Source: G965197715 sp965247615 (lineage in GTDB: Bacteria; Chloroflexota; Dehalococcoidia; Lucifugimonadales; UBA1127). From it: DNA of 64,000 nt. Positions 1 through 9,510 of the stretch are shown piece after piece (within the stretch, counting starts at the first letter, position 1; every line of letters begins with the position of its first letter). The notes below the pieces were generated by a model. That model was not told the origin of the DNA. It worked only from the letters and a program-made list of their open reading frames with translations, and ran no database searches. The stretch lies in contig OZ252022.1 of assembly GCA_965247615.1 (NCBI GenBank), positions 2,232,001 through 2,296,000 on the forward strand. Reading direction: 5' to 3'. Made by a program: the position numbers and the translations under genes.

Positions 1-842
1 CGGGGGAAGGGTTTGGGAACGCGCTTGTGCGGGGTCACCTGGGCTACCAGGGCGGAAAACAGCTCCTCGATGAGGTCCAAGACGTCGCTCTCCTCGACGA
101 AGCTCATCTCCAGGTCGAGCTGCGTGAACTCCGGCTGGCGGTCGGCGCGCAGGTCCTCGTCCCGGAAGCATCGCGCGATCTGGAAGTATCGCTCATAGCC
201 CGCCACCATGAGAAGCTGCTTCAGCTGCTGAGGCGACTGGGGCAGAGCGAAGAACTTGCCCGGATAGAGACGGCTTGGCACCAGATAGTCACGAGCGCCC
301 TCTGGCGTACTCTTGATGAGAATTGGCGTCTCGATCTCCATGAAGCCCCGCTGGTCCAGGAAGTCCCTGATGAACTTCACGACGCGATGCCGCAGCATCA
401 GGTTCGCCTGCATCCGTGGGCGCCTCAGGTAGAGGTGGCGGTGCTTGAGCCGGAGGTACTCGTCCACGTCGGTGTCCTCGTTGACGTAGAAGGGAGGAGT
501 CTTGGAGGGGTTCAGCACCTCGACCTGCGTGGCTACAACCTCCACCTCACCCGTGGCCACCGACGGGTTCTCGGTGCCCGCGGGCCGCCGCGTTACCTCG
601 CCTATCACGTGAAGGACCCACTCGTTGCGCACGGCCTCACTGGCAGCATGTGCGTCCGGGGCCAGCTTCGGGTTCACCACCACCTGCACCAGACCGCTGC
701 GGTCCCGAAGGTCCAGAAAGATGAGGCCCCCGTGGTCACGGCGGCGATGCACCCACCCGGCAAGGTTCACCTGCTTGCCGACGTCCGCCGCCCGCAACTC
801 GCCGCAGTCTCTGTCCTTGTACAACGTCCCTCCTGGCCTCAT
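1..842 (-). CDS. aspS: Aspartyl-tRNA synthetase, N-terminal 280 residues (partial)
   Basis: Class II synthetase that charges tRNA-Asp in the cytoplasm. The visible part holds the N-terminal OB-fold anticodon-binding domain (residues about 15-110, with the family signature GWVHRRRDHGG at 29-39) and the start of the catalytic domain, including the motif 2 region with FRDED and RADRQPEFTQ. The 3' part of the gene lies beyond the left edge. The start is the ATG at 842; translation reads MRPGGTLYKD. His37 in the RRRDHGG loop is the residue type found in non-discriminating AspRS (Leu in E. coli), so this enzyme may also charge tRNA-Asn for GatCAB-dependent Asn-tRNA synthesis; that is inference from the known Pseudomonas enzyme. 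Confidence 0.95.
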   Translation of the reverse strand, partial: MRPGGTLYKDRDCGELRAADVGKQVNLAGWVHRRRDHGGLIFLDLRDRSGLVQVVVNPKLAPDAHAASEAVRNEWVLHVIGEVTRRPAGTENPSVATGEVEVVATQVEVLNPSKTPPFYVNEDTDVDEYLRLKHRHLYLRRPRMQANLMLRHRVVKFIRDFLDQRGFMEIETPILIKSTPEGARDYLVPSRLYPGKFFALPQSPQQLKQLLMVAGYERYFQIARCFRDEDLRADRQPEFTQLDLEMSFVEESDVLDLIEELFSALVAQVTPHKRVPKPFP

Positions 843-948
843 GGCAGAGTCGTAGGAATGCGCGACTGAGCATCCCCACTGGTTGTTTGTCGCCAGTGCA
901 CCCGCATTCATTGTATGGGAAGGGGCAGGCTACCTTCAACGGCTGAAG

Positions 949-1803
949 TCAGGGGCAGGAGACCGTGTGAGCCAGCCGGGCATCCAGCCCTTGCCCCTGG
1001 ATCCGCTCAGCTAACCTTTTCCCCGACTCTTCGTCTGCCGCCAGCGCGTACAGAGTGGGACCCGCCCCGGACAGAGAGACACGCTGGGCGCCGGCGGACA
1101 TGAGGGCGTTGCGCCGCTCGGACAGCCCCGGAAACACGCGGAGCGCCACGGCCTCAAAGGTGTTGACCATCCAGTCCGCCAGCAGGTCTCCCTTCTCGAT
1201 TCCGGTAACCAGGATATCCACCCTCTTGCCGTCGGTGAAGTCCCCTTCCGTAAGCTGGCCATACAAGCGCCCTGTCTTATCCTCGATCGTATCGTCGGTG
1301 CACGAGAGCACCAGCCAATGCTGCGGCAGATCGGGGAGGACCATGACGTCCTGCCCCCTGCCCCAGGCAAAGGCCGTGCCGCCCATGAGGAAGAAGGGCA
1401 CATCGGAGCCCAGCTCCGCGGCAATGCTCAAGAGCCGCCCCTGAGGCATGCCCAGGCTCCACAGACGGTCCAGTGCCAGTATCGTAGCCGCGGCGTCGGA
1501 GCTGCCGCCGCCCAGGCCCGAGGCTACAGGGATCCCCTTGCGCAGATGGACATCGACGCCTTCGCTGACCCCGGACTCGTCCCGGAGCAGCCGCGCCGCT
1601 TGGAGGACGAGGTTCGACGGCGTCTCTAGCTCCGGCACGTTGCATCGAAGAGAGAGTGCACTGGAGACGCGGAACGTGAGCTCGTCCCGCAGGCTGACGG
1701 TTTGGAGGACCGTCCTGATCTCATGATAGCCGTCGGGCCGGCGGCCCAGGATCTCCAGCGCCAAGTTCACCTTGGCGAAGGCGCTGACACTTATGGCGTC
1801 CAC
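949..1803 (-). CDS. ispE: 4-diphosphocytidyl-2-C-methyl-D-erythritol kinase
   Basis: GHMP kinase of the non-mevalonate (MEP) isoprenoid pathway; phosphorylates the 2-hydroxyl of CDP-methylerythritol. The glycine-rich ATP loop PVASGLGGGSSDAA lies at residues 92-105, the N-terminal FAKVNLAL carries the catalytic lysine (about Lys11) and LGSDVPFF the catalytic aspartate (about Asp134). Length 284 aa is normal. I chose the GTG at 1803 because AGGAG sits five bases upstream and the protein then begins at the usual place; an ATG 12 codons upstream (1839) is open but has no good ribosome binding site. It overlaps the end of rsmA by 13 bp, so the two are probably co-transcribed and translationally coupled. 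Confidence 0.95.
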   Translation of the reverse strand: MDAISVSAFAKVNLALEILGRRPDGYHEIRTVLQTVSLRDELTFRVSSALSLRCNVPELETPSNLVLQAARLLRDESGVSEGVDVHLRKGIPVASGLGGGSSDAAATILALDRLWSLGMPQGRLLSIAAELGSDVPFFLMGGTAFAWGRGQDVMVLPDLPQHWLVLSCTDDTIEDKTGRLYGQLTEGDFTDGKRVDILVTGIEKGDLLADWMVNTFEAVALRVFPGLSERRNALMSAGAQRVSLSGAGPTLYALAADEESGKRLAERIQGQGLDARLAHTVSCP

Positions 1804-2690
1804 GCGTGCTCCTGATGGGCAGCGTGCAGCGCAACCCACTCCCGCATCGACAGGGTCTCCGCCCGGCGACTCGGGTCGATGTCAGCCCTGCACAGCAGCC
1901 CCTCTACCTCTCGCGGAGGCCTGGCAAGCGCGTGGCTCAGCACGCCTCGAAGCTGTTTACGCGGCGCCGAGAAGCCGGCCCGCACCAGCGAAAAGAAGCC
2001 CGCCTCCTGGCTCCGAGGCAACAGCGGCTCTGGGGCCGCGTCTATCCGGACGATCGCCGATACCACCCGGGGAGGCGGGTAGAAGGACCCGGGCAGCACG
2101 GTGGCCACAATGCTTGGACGACCATAGAAGTGCACGCCCACCGCCAGCAGACCCATCTTGCCAGGTGCGCCTACCATACTGCGGGCCACCTCCCGCTGGA
2201 GCATCACCACCATGCGCTGCGGGCGGCGCTCAGACTCCAGAAACCGCCGGACAATTGCTGTGCCGATGTTGTAAGGCAGGTTGGCCACCAGCTTGTAGGG
2301 CGTGCTTCCTGGCGCCAGCTGGGCCGGGTCCTGTGTTTTCGCGTCGCCGCACAGGATGTTCACTTTCTCGCCATGTCTCTGGAAGGACTGTCCGAGAGCG
2401 GCAGCCAACTCCCTGTCCAATTCCACGGCAATGACCTGCGCCCCAGTCTCTGCCAGAGCCTGCGTGAGAACGCCGAGTCCTGGCCCAACCTCAACGACGG
2501 TCTGTCCATGTCCCAGGTCCGCTGCGTCCAAGATTCGGCGTACCGCACCTTGCGACATGAGAAAGTGTTGGCCAAGCCCCTTTCGCGGGTGCAGCCCCAG
2601 GGCCCTGAGGCGCTTGGCGGCGCTGATGGAAACTATGTCAGCGGCACTCGAGTCCAAAGGGCCCTTCTCCAAGAGCCTTCGTCCTGCCAT
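1791..2690 (-). CDS. rsmA: 16S rRNA dimethyladenosine transferase RsmA (KsgA)
   Basis: SAM-dependent enzyme that dimethylates two adjacent adenosines near the 3' end of 16S rRNA. The 299-aa product has the family N-terminus KGLGQHFL (about 37-44), the SAM-binding motif VEVGPGLGVLT (66-76) and the catalytic NLPYNI motif (about 140). The C-terminal helical domain (about 210-299) includes FSAPRKQLR. The ATG at 2690 is the first in frame. It is directly upstream of ispE, a common arrangement in Gram-positives and Chloroflexi. The roughly 220 bp between its start and the SRP RNA hold no convincing gene. Confidence 0.95.
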   Translation of the reverse strand: MAGRRLLEKGPLDSSAADIVSISAAKRLRALGLHPRKGLGQHFLMSQGAVRRILDAADLGHGQTVVEVGPGLGVLTQALAETGAQVIAVELDRELAAALGQSFQRHGEKVNILCGDAKTQDPAQLAPGSTPYKLVANLPYNIGTAIVRRFLESERRPQRMVVMLQREVARSMVGAPGKMGLLAVGVHFYGRPSIVATVLPGSFYPPPRVVSAIVRIDAAPEPLLPRSQEAGFFSLVRAGFSAPRKQLRGVLSHALARPPREVEGLLCRADIDPSRRAETLSMREWVALHAAHQEHAWTP

Positions 2691-2911
2691 ACGGGGAATC
2701 CCTCTAAGCCCGGCAGCCTCAAGTCCTTCGGAATGTACCGGACAAATGGCCTTCCACTCTTCGTGATGTTCGCTAAGCGTGAGCGGCGGACAGCAACAAC
2801 ATAGACTGCCTGCTGAGTGCGGTTCTCCCGGCTCCCCTGAGGGGCGTCAACCGATGAGCAGGACAGCTTCGCGTTCCCGGTCCCCCCGGACCGCGGATGA
2901 AGGCAAGAAAA

Positions 2912-3180
<269 letters not shown>

Positions 3181-3283
3181 ACCTCCAATGCTAGGTCAGC
3201 CGTTCAGGAGTGTCAATTGCGCCCGTGCTACAATCCCAAGTGAAGCCCACGACGATTCAAAGACTCCTGGGAGAGCCCGCAAC

Positions 3284-4153
3284 ATGCTTGTCCGCAAGGT
3301 CGTCATCCCGGCAGCCGGCCTGGGCACCAGGATGCTCCCGGCGTCCCTGGCAGTACCCAAAGAGCTGTTCCCACTGGTGGATCAGCCCATCCTGCACTAT
3401 GGGGTTGAAGAAAGCGTTAACGCGGGCATCACCGAGGTCGTCATCGTCACATCTCCCGCAAAGCGGGCTCTGGAGGACTACTTCAAGCCGGCGCCAGCCC
3501 TGGAAGAGCGCCTGAGGAGCAGAGGGGGGCCGGACCCTCTGGACCGTGTCCGCCGCCTCCGGGAGACGGCCAGGTTCACGTACGTGCTCCAAGACGAGCA
3601 GCTTGGGCTGGGCCACGCCATCCTCATGGCGCGGGAAGCCGTAGGCGACGAGCCCTTCGCTGTGCTGCTCCCCGACGACGTCATCGTGGCTCCCACTCCC
3701 GTCCTGGGCCAGCTCCTTCAGGTGGCCGGCGCGTACGATGCGGGAGTCATCGCCGTGGAGGAGGTCCGCAGAGCCCAGGTGAGTTCCTACGGGATTATTG
3801 AGCCTACGAAACTGGAAGAAGGCGTCTACGACGTAGTGAGCGTCGTCGAGAAACCCTCGCCCGAAAGTGCGCCGTCCAACCTGGGAATCGTTGGGCGCTA
3901 CGTGCTGCCGCCACAGATCTTCGAAGCTCTGGAGCACACACCGCCGGGTGCCGGCGGAGAGCTCCAGCTCACCGACGCCATCGCCCTGCTGCTCAAGCAG
4001 CAACGAATCTGCGCAGCCACCTTTCAGGGCGCCCGCTACGACGCAGGCAGCCCTCTGGGGCTGCTTCAGGCGTCGGTGGCCCTGAGTCTAGCGCGAGACG
4101 ACCTGGGCCCCGAGCTCCTCGACTGGCTAAGAGTAATGCTGAGTGGAGTGTGA
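3284..4153 (+). CDS. galU: UTP-glucose-1-phosphate uridylyltransferase
   Basis: Nucleotidyltransferase making UDP-glucose for polysaccharide and glycolipid synthesis. The 289-aa product has the nucleotide-binding signature AAGLGTRMLP (residues 10-19) with the following catalytic-type Lys26 (VPKELFP), the VLLPDDVI metal site (about 126-133) and VVEKP (about 190). The ATG at 3284 is preceded by GGGAG; the frame is open far upstream but that stretch overlaps the SRP RNA and is not protein-like. It is followed one base after its stop by the DinB-like gene, suggesting an operon. Confidence 0.93.
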   Translation: MLVRKVVIPAAGLGTRMLPASLAVPKELFPLVDQPILHYGVEESVNAGITEVVIVTSPAKRALEDYFKPAPALEERLRSRGGPDPLDRVRRLRETARFTYVLQDEQLGLGHAILMAREAVGDEPFAVLLPDDVIVAPTPVLGQLLQVAGAYDAGVIAVEEVRRAQVSSYGIIEPTKLEEGVYDVVSVVEKPSPESAPSNLGIVGRYVLPPQIFEALEHTPPGAGGELQLTDAIALLLKQQRICAATFQGARYDAGSPLGLLQASVALSLARDDLGPELLDWLRVMLSGV

Positions 4154-4154
4154 G

Positions 4155-4655
4155 ATGTCATTGACACGGGAAGAAGTCCTCGTAGAGATGGAAGTCGTCT
4201 GGCAGGAGCTCCGCCACGAGCTTCGAGACCTTGACGAGAGCCTTGATTGGAAACGCGACGCACGGGATTCGGAGTCTTGGACCATCCGCGACATCGTGAG
4301 CCACCTTGTGGGAACCGAGGAGTTCAATGCGCTGGCCTACCTTCAGCACACGCTGGAGGACAGCGACTCTGAAATGCGCATGGAGGCTGGCAACCCCGTC
4401 CGCACGCCCCGGCGGCGCAGCCAGTCCCTGTCGGAGTTGGTGGAGGATCTGAGTGCCCAATGCCAGGAGATGCGGCGAAGGGTGGAGGAGGCGTCGCCCA
4501 CTCAGCTTGAGGCCAAGGGGCGCTTTGTCGGGCAGTCGGGCACGCGGGAGCAGACGTTCTTGGAGCGAGCCTACCGGGCATTCAACTACCACATGCGCGA
4601 GCACATGGAGCAGATAAGGAACTTGCGGACAGAGATGGGTGTCTCTGGCCTGTGA
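4155..4655 (+). CDS. DinB/YfiT-like four-helix protein
   Basis: A 166-aa soluble protein predicted almost entirely helical, with the pattern of the DinB / maleylpyruvate-isomerase N-terminal superfamily: an N-terminal helix, the loop WTIRDIVSHLVGTEEF (about 42-57) and a C-terminal NYHMREHMEQIRNLR helix (about 141-155). The His residues in HLVG and HMREH could be the metal ligands usual in this fold. Substrate is unknown; members include thiol-dependent transferases. The start ATG follows galU by one base. Confidence 0.75.
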   Translation: MSLTREEVLVEMEVVWQELRHELRDLDESLDWKRDARDSESWTIRDIVSHLVGTEEFNALAYLQHTLEDSDSEMRMEAGNPVRTPRRRSQSLSELVEDLSAQCQEMRRRVEEASPTQLEAKGRFVGQSGTREQTFLERAYRAFNYHMREHMEQIRNLRTEMGVSGL

Positions 4656-4774
4656 CCAGACGGGCCGCGGCGTCACAAGTATCAGCCAAGTACGGCGGTG
4701 TTTCCGCCGGCGGGGCTCACGCGAACGCTCGGCTTCCCCACAGACTCTTGGCTAAGGGTCCGGGAGCAAGAAAC

Positions 4775-4999
4775 TCAGAAGCCCTCTTCGCAGTGCTGGC
4801 AGAACCAGGGGTTGCTGCCGCTGGGGTAACGAGGGTGGATGCCTGAGTTGGTTACCACGTTGCGGTTACTCTCACACTTGGGGCAGAACGGCATGATGCG
4901 AGTTTCCGCCGACGTTAAACTCGAGGCGGGCCGGATGTATTTTCTCACTGCGAGCACGACAAGAGCTAAGACGCTAACGAGAATAAGTAAACGGTACAC
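4775..4999 (-). CDS. Small membrane-anchored zinc-ribbon protein
   Basis: 74-aa protein with one N-terminal membrane helix (residues about 2-18, LLILVSVLALVVLAV) followed by a basic residue pair and a C-terminal zinc ribbon formed by CPKC (about 39-42) and CQHC (about 68-71). The start is the GTG at 4999, preceded at four bases by AGGGGAG. The topology implies a cytoplasmic zinc ribbon tethered to the membrane. Function not known; it lies between and convergent with or upstream of unrelated housekeeping genes. Confidence 0.7.
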   Translation of the reverse strand: MYRLLILVSVLALVVLAVRKYIRPASSLTSAETRIMPFCPKCESNRNVVTNSGIHPRYPSGSNPWFCQHCEEGF

Positions 5000-5071
5000 T
5001 GCACTCCCCTCCCCACGACTCTCTTCCCATTATACCAGAGACACCTTGGAGCCGGCGCCCGACCCCGAGAC

Positions 5072-6919
5072 TCAAGCATAGCCTTTGGCGTGGCTCATGA
5101 GAGCCAGGAACGCCTCTTGGGGGACCTCAACCTGGCCAACGCGCTTGAGCCGCTTCTTCCCCTCGGCCTGCTTCTCTAGAAGCTTCCGTTTCCTGGTCAC
5201 GTCGCCGCCATAGCACTTGGCCAGCACGTCCTTCCGCAGTGCCTTGATCGTCTCCCGCGAGATGACCCTGCTCCCAATGGCGGCCTGGACGGCCACCTCA
5301 TAGAGCTGGCGCGGGATGAGCTTGCGGAGCCTCTCCACCATAGAACGCCCCAAATCGTAGGCCTGGTCCTTGTGAACGATGAAGCAGAGGGCGTCCACGG
5401 CGTTGCCATTGAGCAGGATGTCCAGCTTCACCAGAGGCCCCGCACGGTACTCGGCGAAGTTGTAGTCCATTGAGGCGTACCCCTGAGTGCGAGACTTCAC
5501 CCGATCGTAGAAGTCCACAAGCATTTCGGCCAGTGGAAGGTCGAACTGGATCAGCACGCGGGCGTCGTGGGCTGCTCTGGTGCCGTCTTGGGCAGCGGCT
5601 GCGGAGGAGAGGTACTCCATGCGCTTGTACGTGCCGCGATGGTCCATGACCAGCTCCATGACGGGGCCGATGTAGCGCGAAGGAACGATGATGCTGATAT
5701 CCAGGCAGGGCTCGCGAATCTCCTGGATGTCCCCGGGCGAGGGCATCTCAGATGGGTTCTCCACGAGCTGCACCCTGCCATTGTTGAACACCACCTGGTA
5801 GCTCACGTTGGGCGAAGTGGCGATAAGGCTCAGATCGTACTCGCGTTCCAGCCGCTCCTGGACGATCTCCATGTGGAGCAGACCCAGGAAGCCGCAGCGA
5901 AACCCGAAGCCAAGAGCGGGGCTGCTCTCAGGCTCAAAGGCCAGAGAGGCGTCGTTCAGGCGCAGCTTTTCCAAGGCATCGCGCAGCACCTCGTAGGACT
6001 CCCCATCTGCTGGGTAGAGGCCGGCGAAGACCATGGACTTCTGGGGCTGATACCCCGGCAGCGGATCGGAGGTGGGGCTGGATAGGAGGGTGATTGTGTC
6101 GCCGGCCCGGCACTCGACCACGTTTTTCAAGCCCGTAGCGATGTACCCCACTTCACCTGCTATCAGTGCTCCCGTGATGCTTGGCTCCGGCACAAAGCAG
6201 CCCACTTCCAGGGCTTCTGACGCGGCACTGGAGCCCACCATCAGCAGCCTGTCGCCGGTGCGCACCTTGCCATCTACAATCCGCACGTAGGCAATGACGC
6301 CCTTGTAGGGGTCGTAGATGGAGTCGAAGATCAAGGCTCGCAGGGGCGCTTCCGGGTCGGCTCTGGGAGGCTGCACCCGCTCCACCACGGCCTCGAGGAG
6401 CTCATCGATCCCCAGGCCGTCCTTGGCCGAAGCCATAATGAACTCGTCGTCAGTGAAGCCAAAGACCTGGGCCATCTCCTCAGACACCCGCTGAGGCTCC
6501 GCTACGGGCAGGTCGATTTTGTTGATCACGGGGATAATCGTCAGGTCGTTGCCCACTGCCAGGTACGCGTTAGCCAGAGTCTGGGCCTGCACGCCCTGGG
6601 AGGCGTCCACCACCAGCACGGCGCCCTCGCACGCCGCCAGGGCCCGGGAGACCTCATAGCTGAAGTCCGCGTGACCAGGCGTGTCGATGAGGTTCAGTTG
6701 GTACTGCTGGCCGTCCCGGCCCTTGTACATCATGCGGACGGCCTTACCTTTGATGGTGATGCCCCGCTCCCGCTCCAAGTCCATGCTGTCCAGGAGCTGG
6801 TCCATCATCCGACGGCGGTCCACGGTGCCGGTGGTCTCCAGCAGCCGGTCTGCCAGGGTGGACTTGCCATGGTCGATGTGGGCAATGATGCAGAAGTTAC
6901 GGATGTGTCCGGGATCCAT
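5072..6919 (-). CDS. lepA: Elongation factor 4 (back-translocating GTPase LepA)
   Basis: Ribosome-bound GTPase related to EF-G. The 615-aa product starts at the ATG at 6919: MDPGHIRNFCIIAHIDHGKS, with the P-loop AHIDHGKS at 13-20, switch II DTPGHAD at 79-85 and NKIDLP for guanine specificity. EF-G-like domains II, III and V follow, then the LepA-specific C-terminal domain containing MDYNFAEY and ending in KRKLLEKQAEGKKRLK. The frame is open 38 codons further upstream but that part is low-complexity and not conserved. Single-gene transcription unit by appearance. Confidence 0.97.
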   Translation of the reverse strand: MDPGHIRNFCIIAHIDHGKSTLADRLLETTGTVDRRRMMDQLLDSMDLERERGITIKGKAVRMMYKGRDGQQYQLNLIDTPGHADFSYEVSRALAACEGAVLVVDASQGVQAQTLANAYLAVGNDLTIIPVINKIDLPVAEPQRVSEEMAQVFGFTDDEFIMASAKDGLGIDELLEAVVERVQPPRADPEAPLRALIFDSIYDPYKGVIAYVRIVDGKVRTGDRLLMVGSSAASEALEVGCFVPEPSITGALIAGEVGYIATGLKNVVECRAGDTITLLSSPTSDPLPGYQPQKSMVFAGLYPADGESYEVLRDALEKLRLNDASLAFEPESSPALGFGFRCGFLGLLHMEIVQERLEREYDLSLIATSPNVSYQVVFNNGRVQLVENPSEMPSPGDIQEIREPCLDISIIVPSRYIGPVMELVMDHRGTYKRMEYLSSAAAAQDGTRAAHDARVLIQFDLPLAEMLVDFYDRVKSRTQGYASMDYNFAEYRAGPLVKLDILLNGNAVDALCFIVHKDQAYDLGRSMVERLRKLIPRQLYEVAVQAAIGSRVISRETIKALRKDVLAKCYGGDVTRKRKLLEKQAEGKKRLKRVGQVEVPQEAFLALMSHAKGYA

Positions 6920-7132
6920 AGCTCTATCGTAGCACCCAGGAGTGCGGAGCCTCAAGGCCGGCTGCCAAGCGGGACAAGCGGGGACTGCCCTACAGGCGCT
7001 GGGCGGACCCGGGCAAGACGCGGTGAATGCCACGATTGAGCGCGGCGATTGTCGCCGCCCTCGCTGTCTCGTTCATCCTCGGGGGAGTCACTGCCGGGCG
7101 GGTGCAAGCTGTGGCAGGACACCCTGCGGCTC

Positions 7133-7465
7133 CTATTGAGCGCGCTCCTCGGCCCGGCTGGCGATTGCCCCGCCGACCAGGGCCCCGGCAGTCCCCAGGG
7201 TCGCCACATAGATGAAGAGGCCGCCGCCGATAAACCCAAGCGCGTCCCCATCCAAGAAGAAGCTGAGCGCCACGGTCACAAGCCCTGCGATGACCACGCC
7301 CATGCTCAGTCCCGTCCCCAGGGCTTGCGGAGCCGTGGCCCTCGTCTTGATCCCAGCCACGAATCCGCCGATGAATGGCCCCAGGGGCCCGGTGATGAAA
7401 TGGATGATAGGCGGCAGAAGGCACGCCACTCCGATTCCGATTCCGATAAGTGCGCTTTTCAGCAT
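7133..7465 (-). CDS. Small multi-pass membrane protein, unknown function
   Basis: About 110 aa with three or four hydrophobic segments: residues 3-22 (LIGIGIGVACLLPPII), 24-40, 52-72 (GVVIAGLVTVALSFF) and 78-100. Glycine-rich helices such as GPLGPFIGGFVAG and GTAGALVGGAIAS resemble DUF5518-type membrane proteins, but I do not assign it with confidence. The ATG at 7465 has AGAGGAG just upstream; an ATG at 7495 is also open. It is divergent from the dehydrogenase homologue at 7536, so the 70 bp between them should hold both promoters. Confidence 0.6.
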   Translation of the reverse strand: MLKSALIGIGIGVACLLPPIIHFITGPLGPFIGGFVAGIKTRATAPQALGTGLSMGVVIAGLVTVALSFFLDGDALGFIGGGLFIYVATLGTAGALVGGAIASRAEERAQ

Positions 7466-7535
7466 GGCTCCTCTAGGATAGGGACGGTCGGCCATCGTGT
7501 AAACTTGGAGAGCTATCGCTGAAGCGAGGGGCGTC

Positions 7536-8453
7536 ATGAAGATCGGTTTCGTCGGCCTGGGCAGGATGGGCAAGCCCATGGCCCAGAACCTGCTCAGGGC
7601 GGGATTCGAGCTCACGGTCCACAACCGGAGCCGCGGTGTCGTGGAGGAGTTGGCCGGCATGGGGGCCCTGCCAGCCGCCAGCGCGGCGGATGTGCTGGCC
7701 AACTCTGAGGTCGTGCTTACCTGTCTCCCTGACGTTGCGACGGTGGAGCACGTCTATCTCGGTGAAGGGGGCCTGGCGCACTCCTCACAGCCTGGTCGAG
7801 TGCTGGTGGACCATAGTACGGTGGGTCCAACCACGTCCAGAGCCATTGCGGAAGCCGCGGAGGCGCACGGCATCCCGTTCCTGGACGCCCCCATCAGCGG
7901 TGGAGTGGAGCGAGCCCAAGACGCCACGCTAACCATCATGGTCGGCGGCGCCTTCGCCGCCTTCAACCGGACCCTTCCCGTCTTCCGGGCCATGGGAGAG
8001 CAGGTACACCACATGGGGCCTAGCGGTTCCGGCAGCATCATCAACCTGTTGAATCAGCTATTGGTCACGATACACTCAGCGGCCGCGGCGGAGGCCCTTG
8101 TCCTGGCCCAGGCCGCGGGCGTAGACCCGGAGCGGGCATTGGATGTATTGAACACGAGCTGGGGCGCCAGCAACATGCTGCGCCGCAATGGGCCGGTTGT
8201 GCTGGACCGCGATTTCGATGGCGCCAGGGCGCCCCTCAAGTTTCTGGTCAAGGACTTGGGCCTTGCCCTGGAGCTGGCGGATGAGCTTGGGGTCTCGCTA
8301 CCCCAGGGCCGGAGCGCCGGCAGGCTCCTGGATGCTGCGGCGGAGCAGGGGCTGCTGGAGCAGGACGTGGGCGCACTGGTGTTGCCCCTGGAGAAGGCGG
8401 CGCAGGTGCAGGTGGGCCAACGGCGCGCAGGAGAGTCGTCCCAGGCCCCATGA
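7536..8453 (+). CDS. Beta-hydroxyacid dehydrogenase family protein with substituted catalytic lysine
   Basis: 305-aa NAD(P)-dependent oxidoreductase of the 3-hydroxyisobutyrate / tartronate semialdehyde family. The N-terminal Rossmann motif GLGRMG is at 7-12, the substrate loop DAPISGGVERA at 118-128, and the helical C-terminal domain runs from about 165. The catalytic motif is normally G-S-G-x-x-x-K-x-x-N; here it reads GSGSIINLLNQ, so Asn170 replaces the conserved lysine. That suggests altered chemistry, as in imine-reductase-like members, or loss of dehydrogenase activity. Start ATG has GAGGGG four bases upstream. Confidence 0.88.
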   Translation: MKIGFVGLGRMGKPMAQNLLRAGFELTVHNRSRGVVEELAGMGALPAASAADVLANSEVVLTCLPDVATVEHVYLGEGGLAHSSQPGRVLVDHSTVGPTTSRAIAEAAEAHGIPFLDAPISGGVERAQDATLTIMVGGAFAAFNRTLPVFRAMGEQVHHMGPSGSGSIINLLNQLLVTIHSAAAAEALVLAQAAGVDPERALDVLNTSWGASNMLRRNGPVVLDRDFDGARAPLKFLVKDLGLALELADELGVSLPQGRSAGRLLDAAAEQGLLEQDVGALVLPLEKAAQVQVGQRRAGESSQAP

Positions 8454-8509
8454 GACCTGCGAAGGGCTCTCGCCCCAAAGGGTCCCTGAGCAGTCACGAG
8501 GCCCAGTCG

Positions 8510-9376
8510 CTAACCTGCTCGCGGCACCCTGGTGCCCTGCGTCTTCATGCGCATGCTGTACACCGACGTGCGGGCCGTGAAGAGCATGGTGCGATGGTCC
8601 GCACCGCCCCAGGCGCAGTTGGCAGGCGTCTCCGGGAAGGGGATGACGCCTATGTGCTGGCCGGAGGAGTCAAACACCCAGAGACCTCCGGGGCCCGTGC
8701 AGTACACCCGCCCCGCAACATCGACCTTCATGCCGTCCGGGGCGCCTTCGCCCTGGCCGGCGCTCAGGTCCGCGAAGACTCGCGGGCGGCTCAGCGAGCC
8801 GTCCGGGAGCACGTCGAAGGCGCGGACCTCCATCTCCCCCCGGGTGTTGGCCACGTAGAGGGTCCCCTCGTCAGGGGAGAGGGCCAGCCCGTTGGGATAC
8901 GGCACATCCCGAAGGGCGAGCCTTAGGACCCCGTCGGGAGTGATCTGGAACACGCCATTGAAGTCCATCTCCCGCGGGCCCTCGTCCGCCCGGTCCATGC
9001 CGGGATCCGTGAAGTAGACGCTGCCATCGGAGCGAGCGACCACGTCGTTGGGACGGTTAAGCCGTCTGCCTTCCCAGGTGTCGGCCAGTGTAGTGATGGT
9101 GCCGTCGGGCTCCATTCGGGACACGCGCCGGCCGTGGCCCTCGCACATGACCAGCCGCCCCTGAAGGTCAAATGTAAGCCCGTTGCTCCGCCCGCTCTCC
9201 TCGCGGGCAACCTCGGGCGCGCCGCCGGGAACCAGCTTGTAGATGAGGTTCGGACGGGTGTCCACGAAGAGCCAGTGGCCGTCGGGGTGCCACAATGGGC
9301 CTTCGGTGAACTGGAACCCCGTGGCCGGACACTCAACGTCCATGGACTCGACGATGTCTTTCAATGAGTCGGGCAT
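8510..9376 (-). CDS. SMP-30/gluconolactonase/LRE family protein
   Basis: 288-aa six-bladed beta-propeller of the SMP-30 family; members hydrolyse sugar lactones using a bound divalent metal. Visible features are FTEGPLWHPDG near residue 20 (the metal-binding Glu), SNGLTFDLQGRL, RPNDVV and SVYFTDPG for the propeller core, and PYPNGLALSPDEG near 180. The ATG at 9376 has GGAGG six bases upstream and is preferred over the ATG at 9394. Substrate cannot be told from sequence. Confidence 0.85.
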   Translation of the reverse strand: MPDSLKDIVESMDVECPATGFQFTEGPLWHPDGHWLFVDTRPNLIYKLVPGGAPEVAREESGRSNGLTFDLQGRLVMCEGHGRRVSRMEPDGTITTLADTWEGRRLNRPNDVVARSDGSVYFTDPGMDRADEGPREMDFNGVFQITPDGVLRLALRDVPYPNGLALSPDEGTLYVANTRGEMEVRAFDVLPDGSLSRPRVFADLSAGQGEGAPDGMKVDVAGRVYCTGPGGLWVFDSSGQHIGVIPFPETPANCAWGGADHRTMLFTARTSVYSMRMKTQGTRVPRAG

Positions 9377-9510
9377 GGCAATCCTCCGCTTCAAGGGCTG
9401 GGCGAGATATGGGGCGCCTGGCGAGATTCTACGCAGGGCGGCTATGCGGGGTCAATGCACCATTGACCACACACCCGGTCTGCACAAGCAACACTTCATG
9501 CCCTCTTCCA

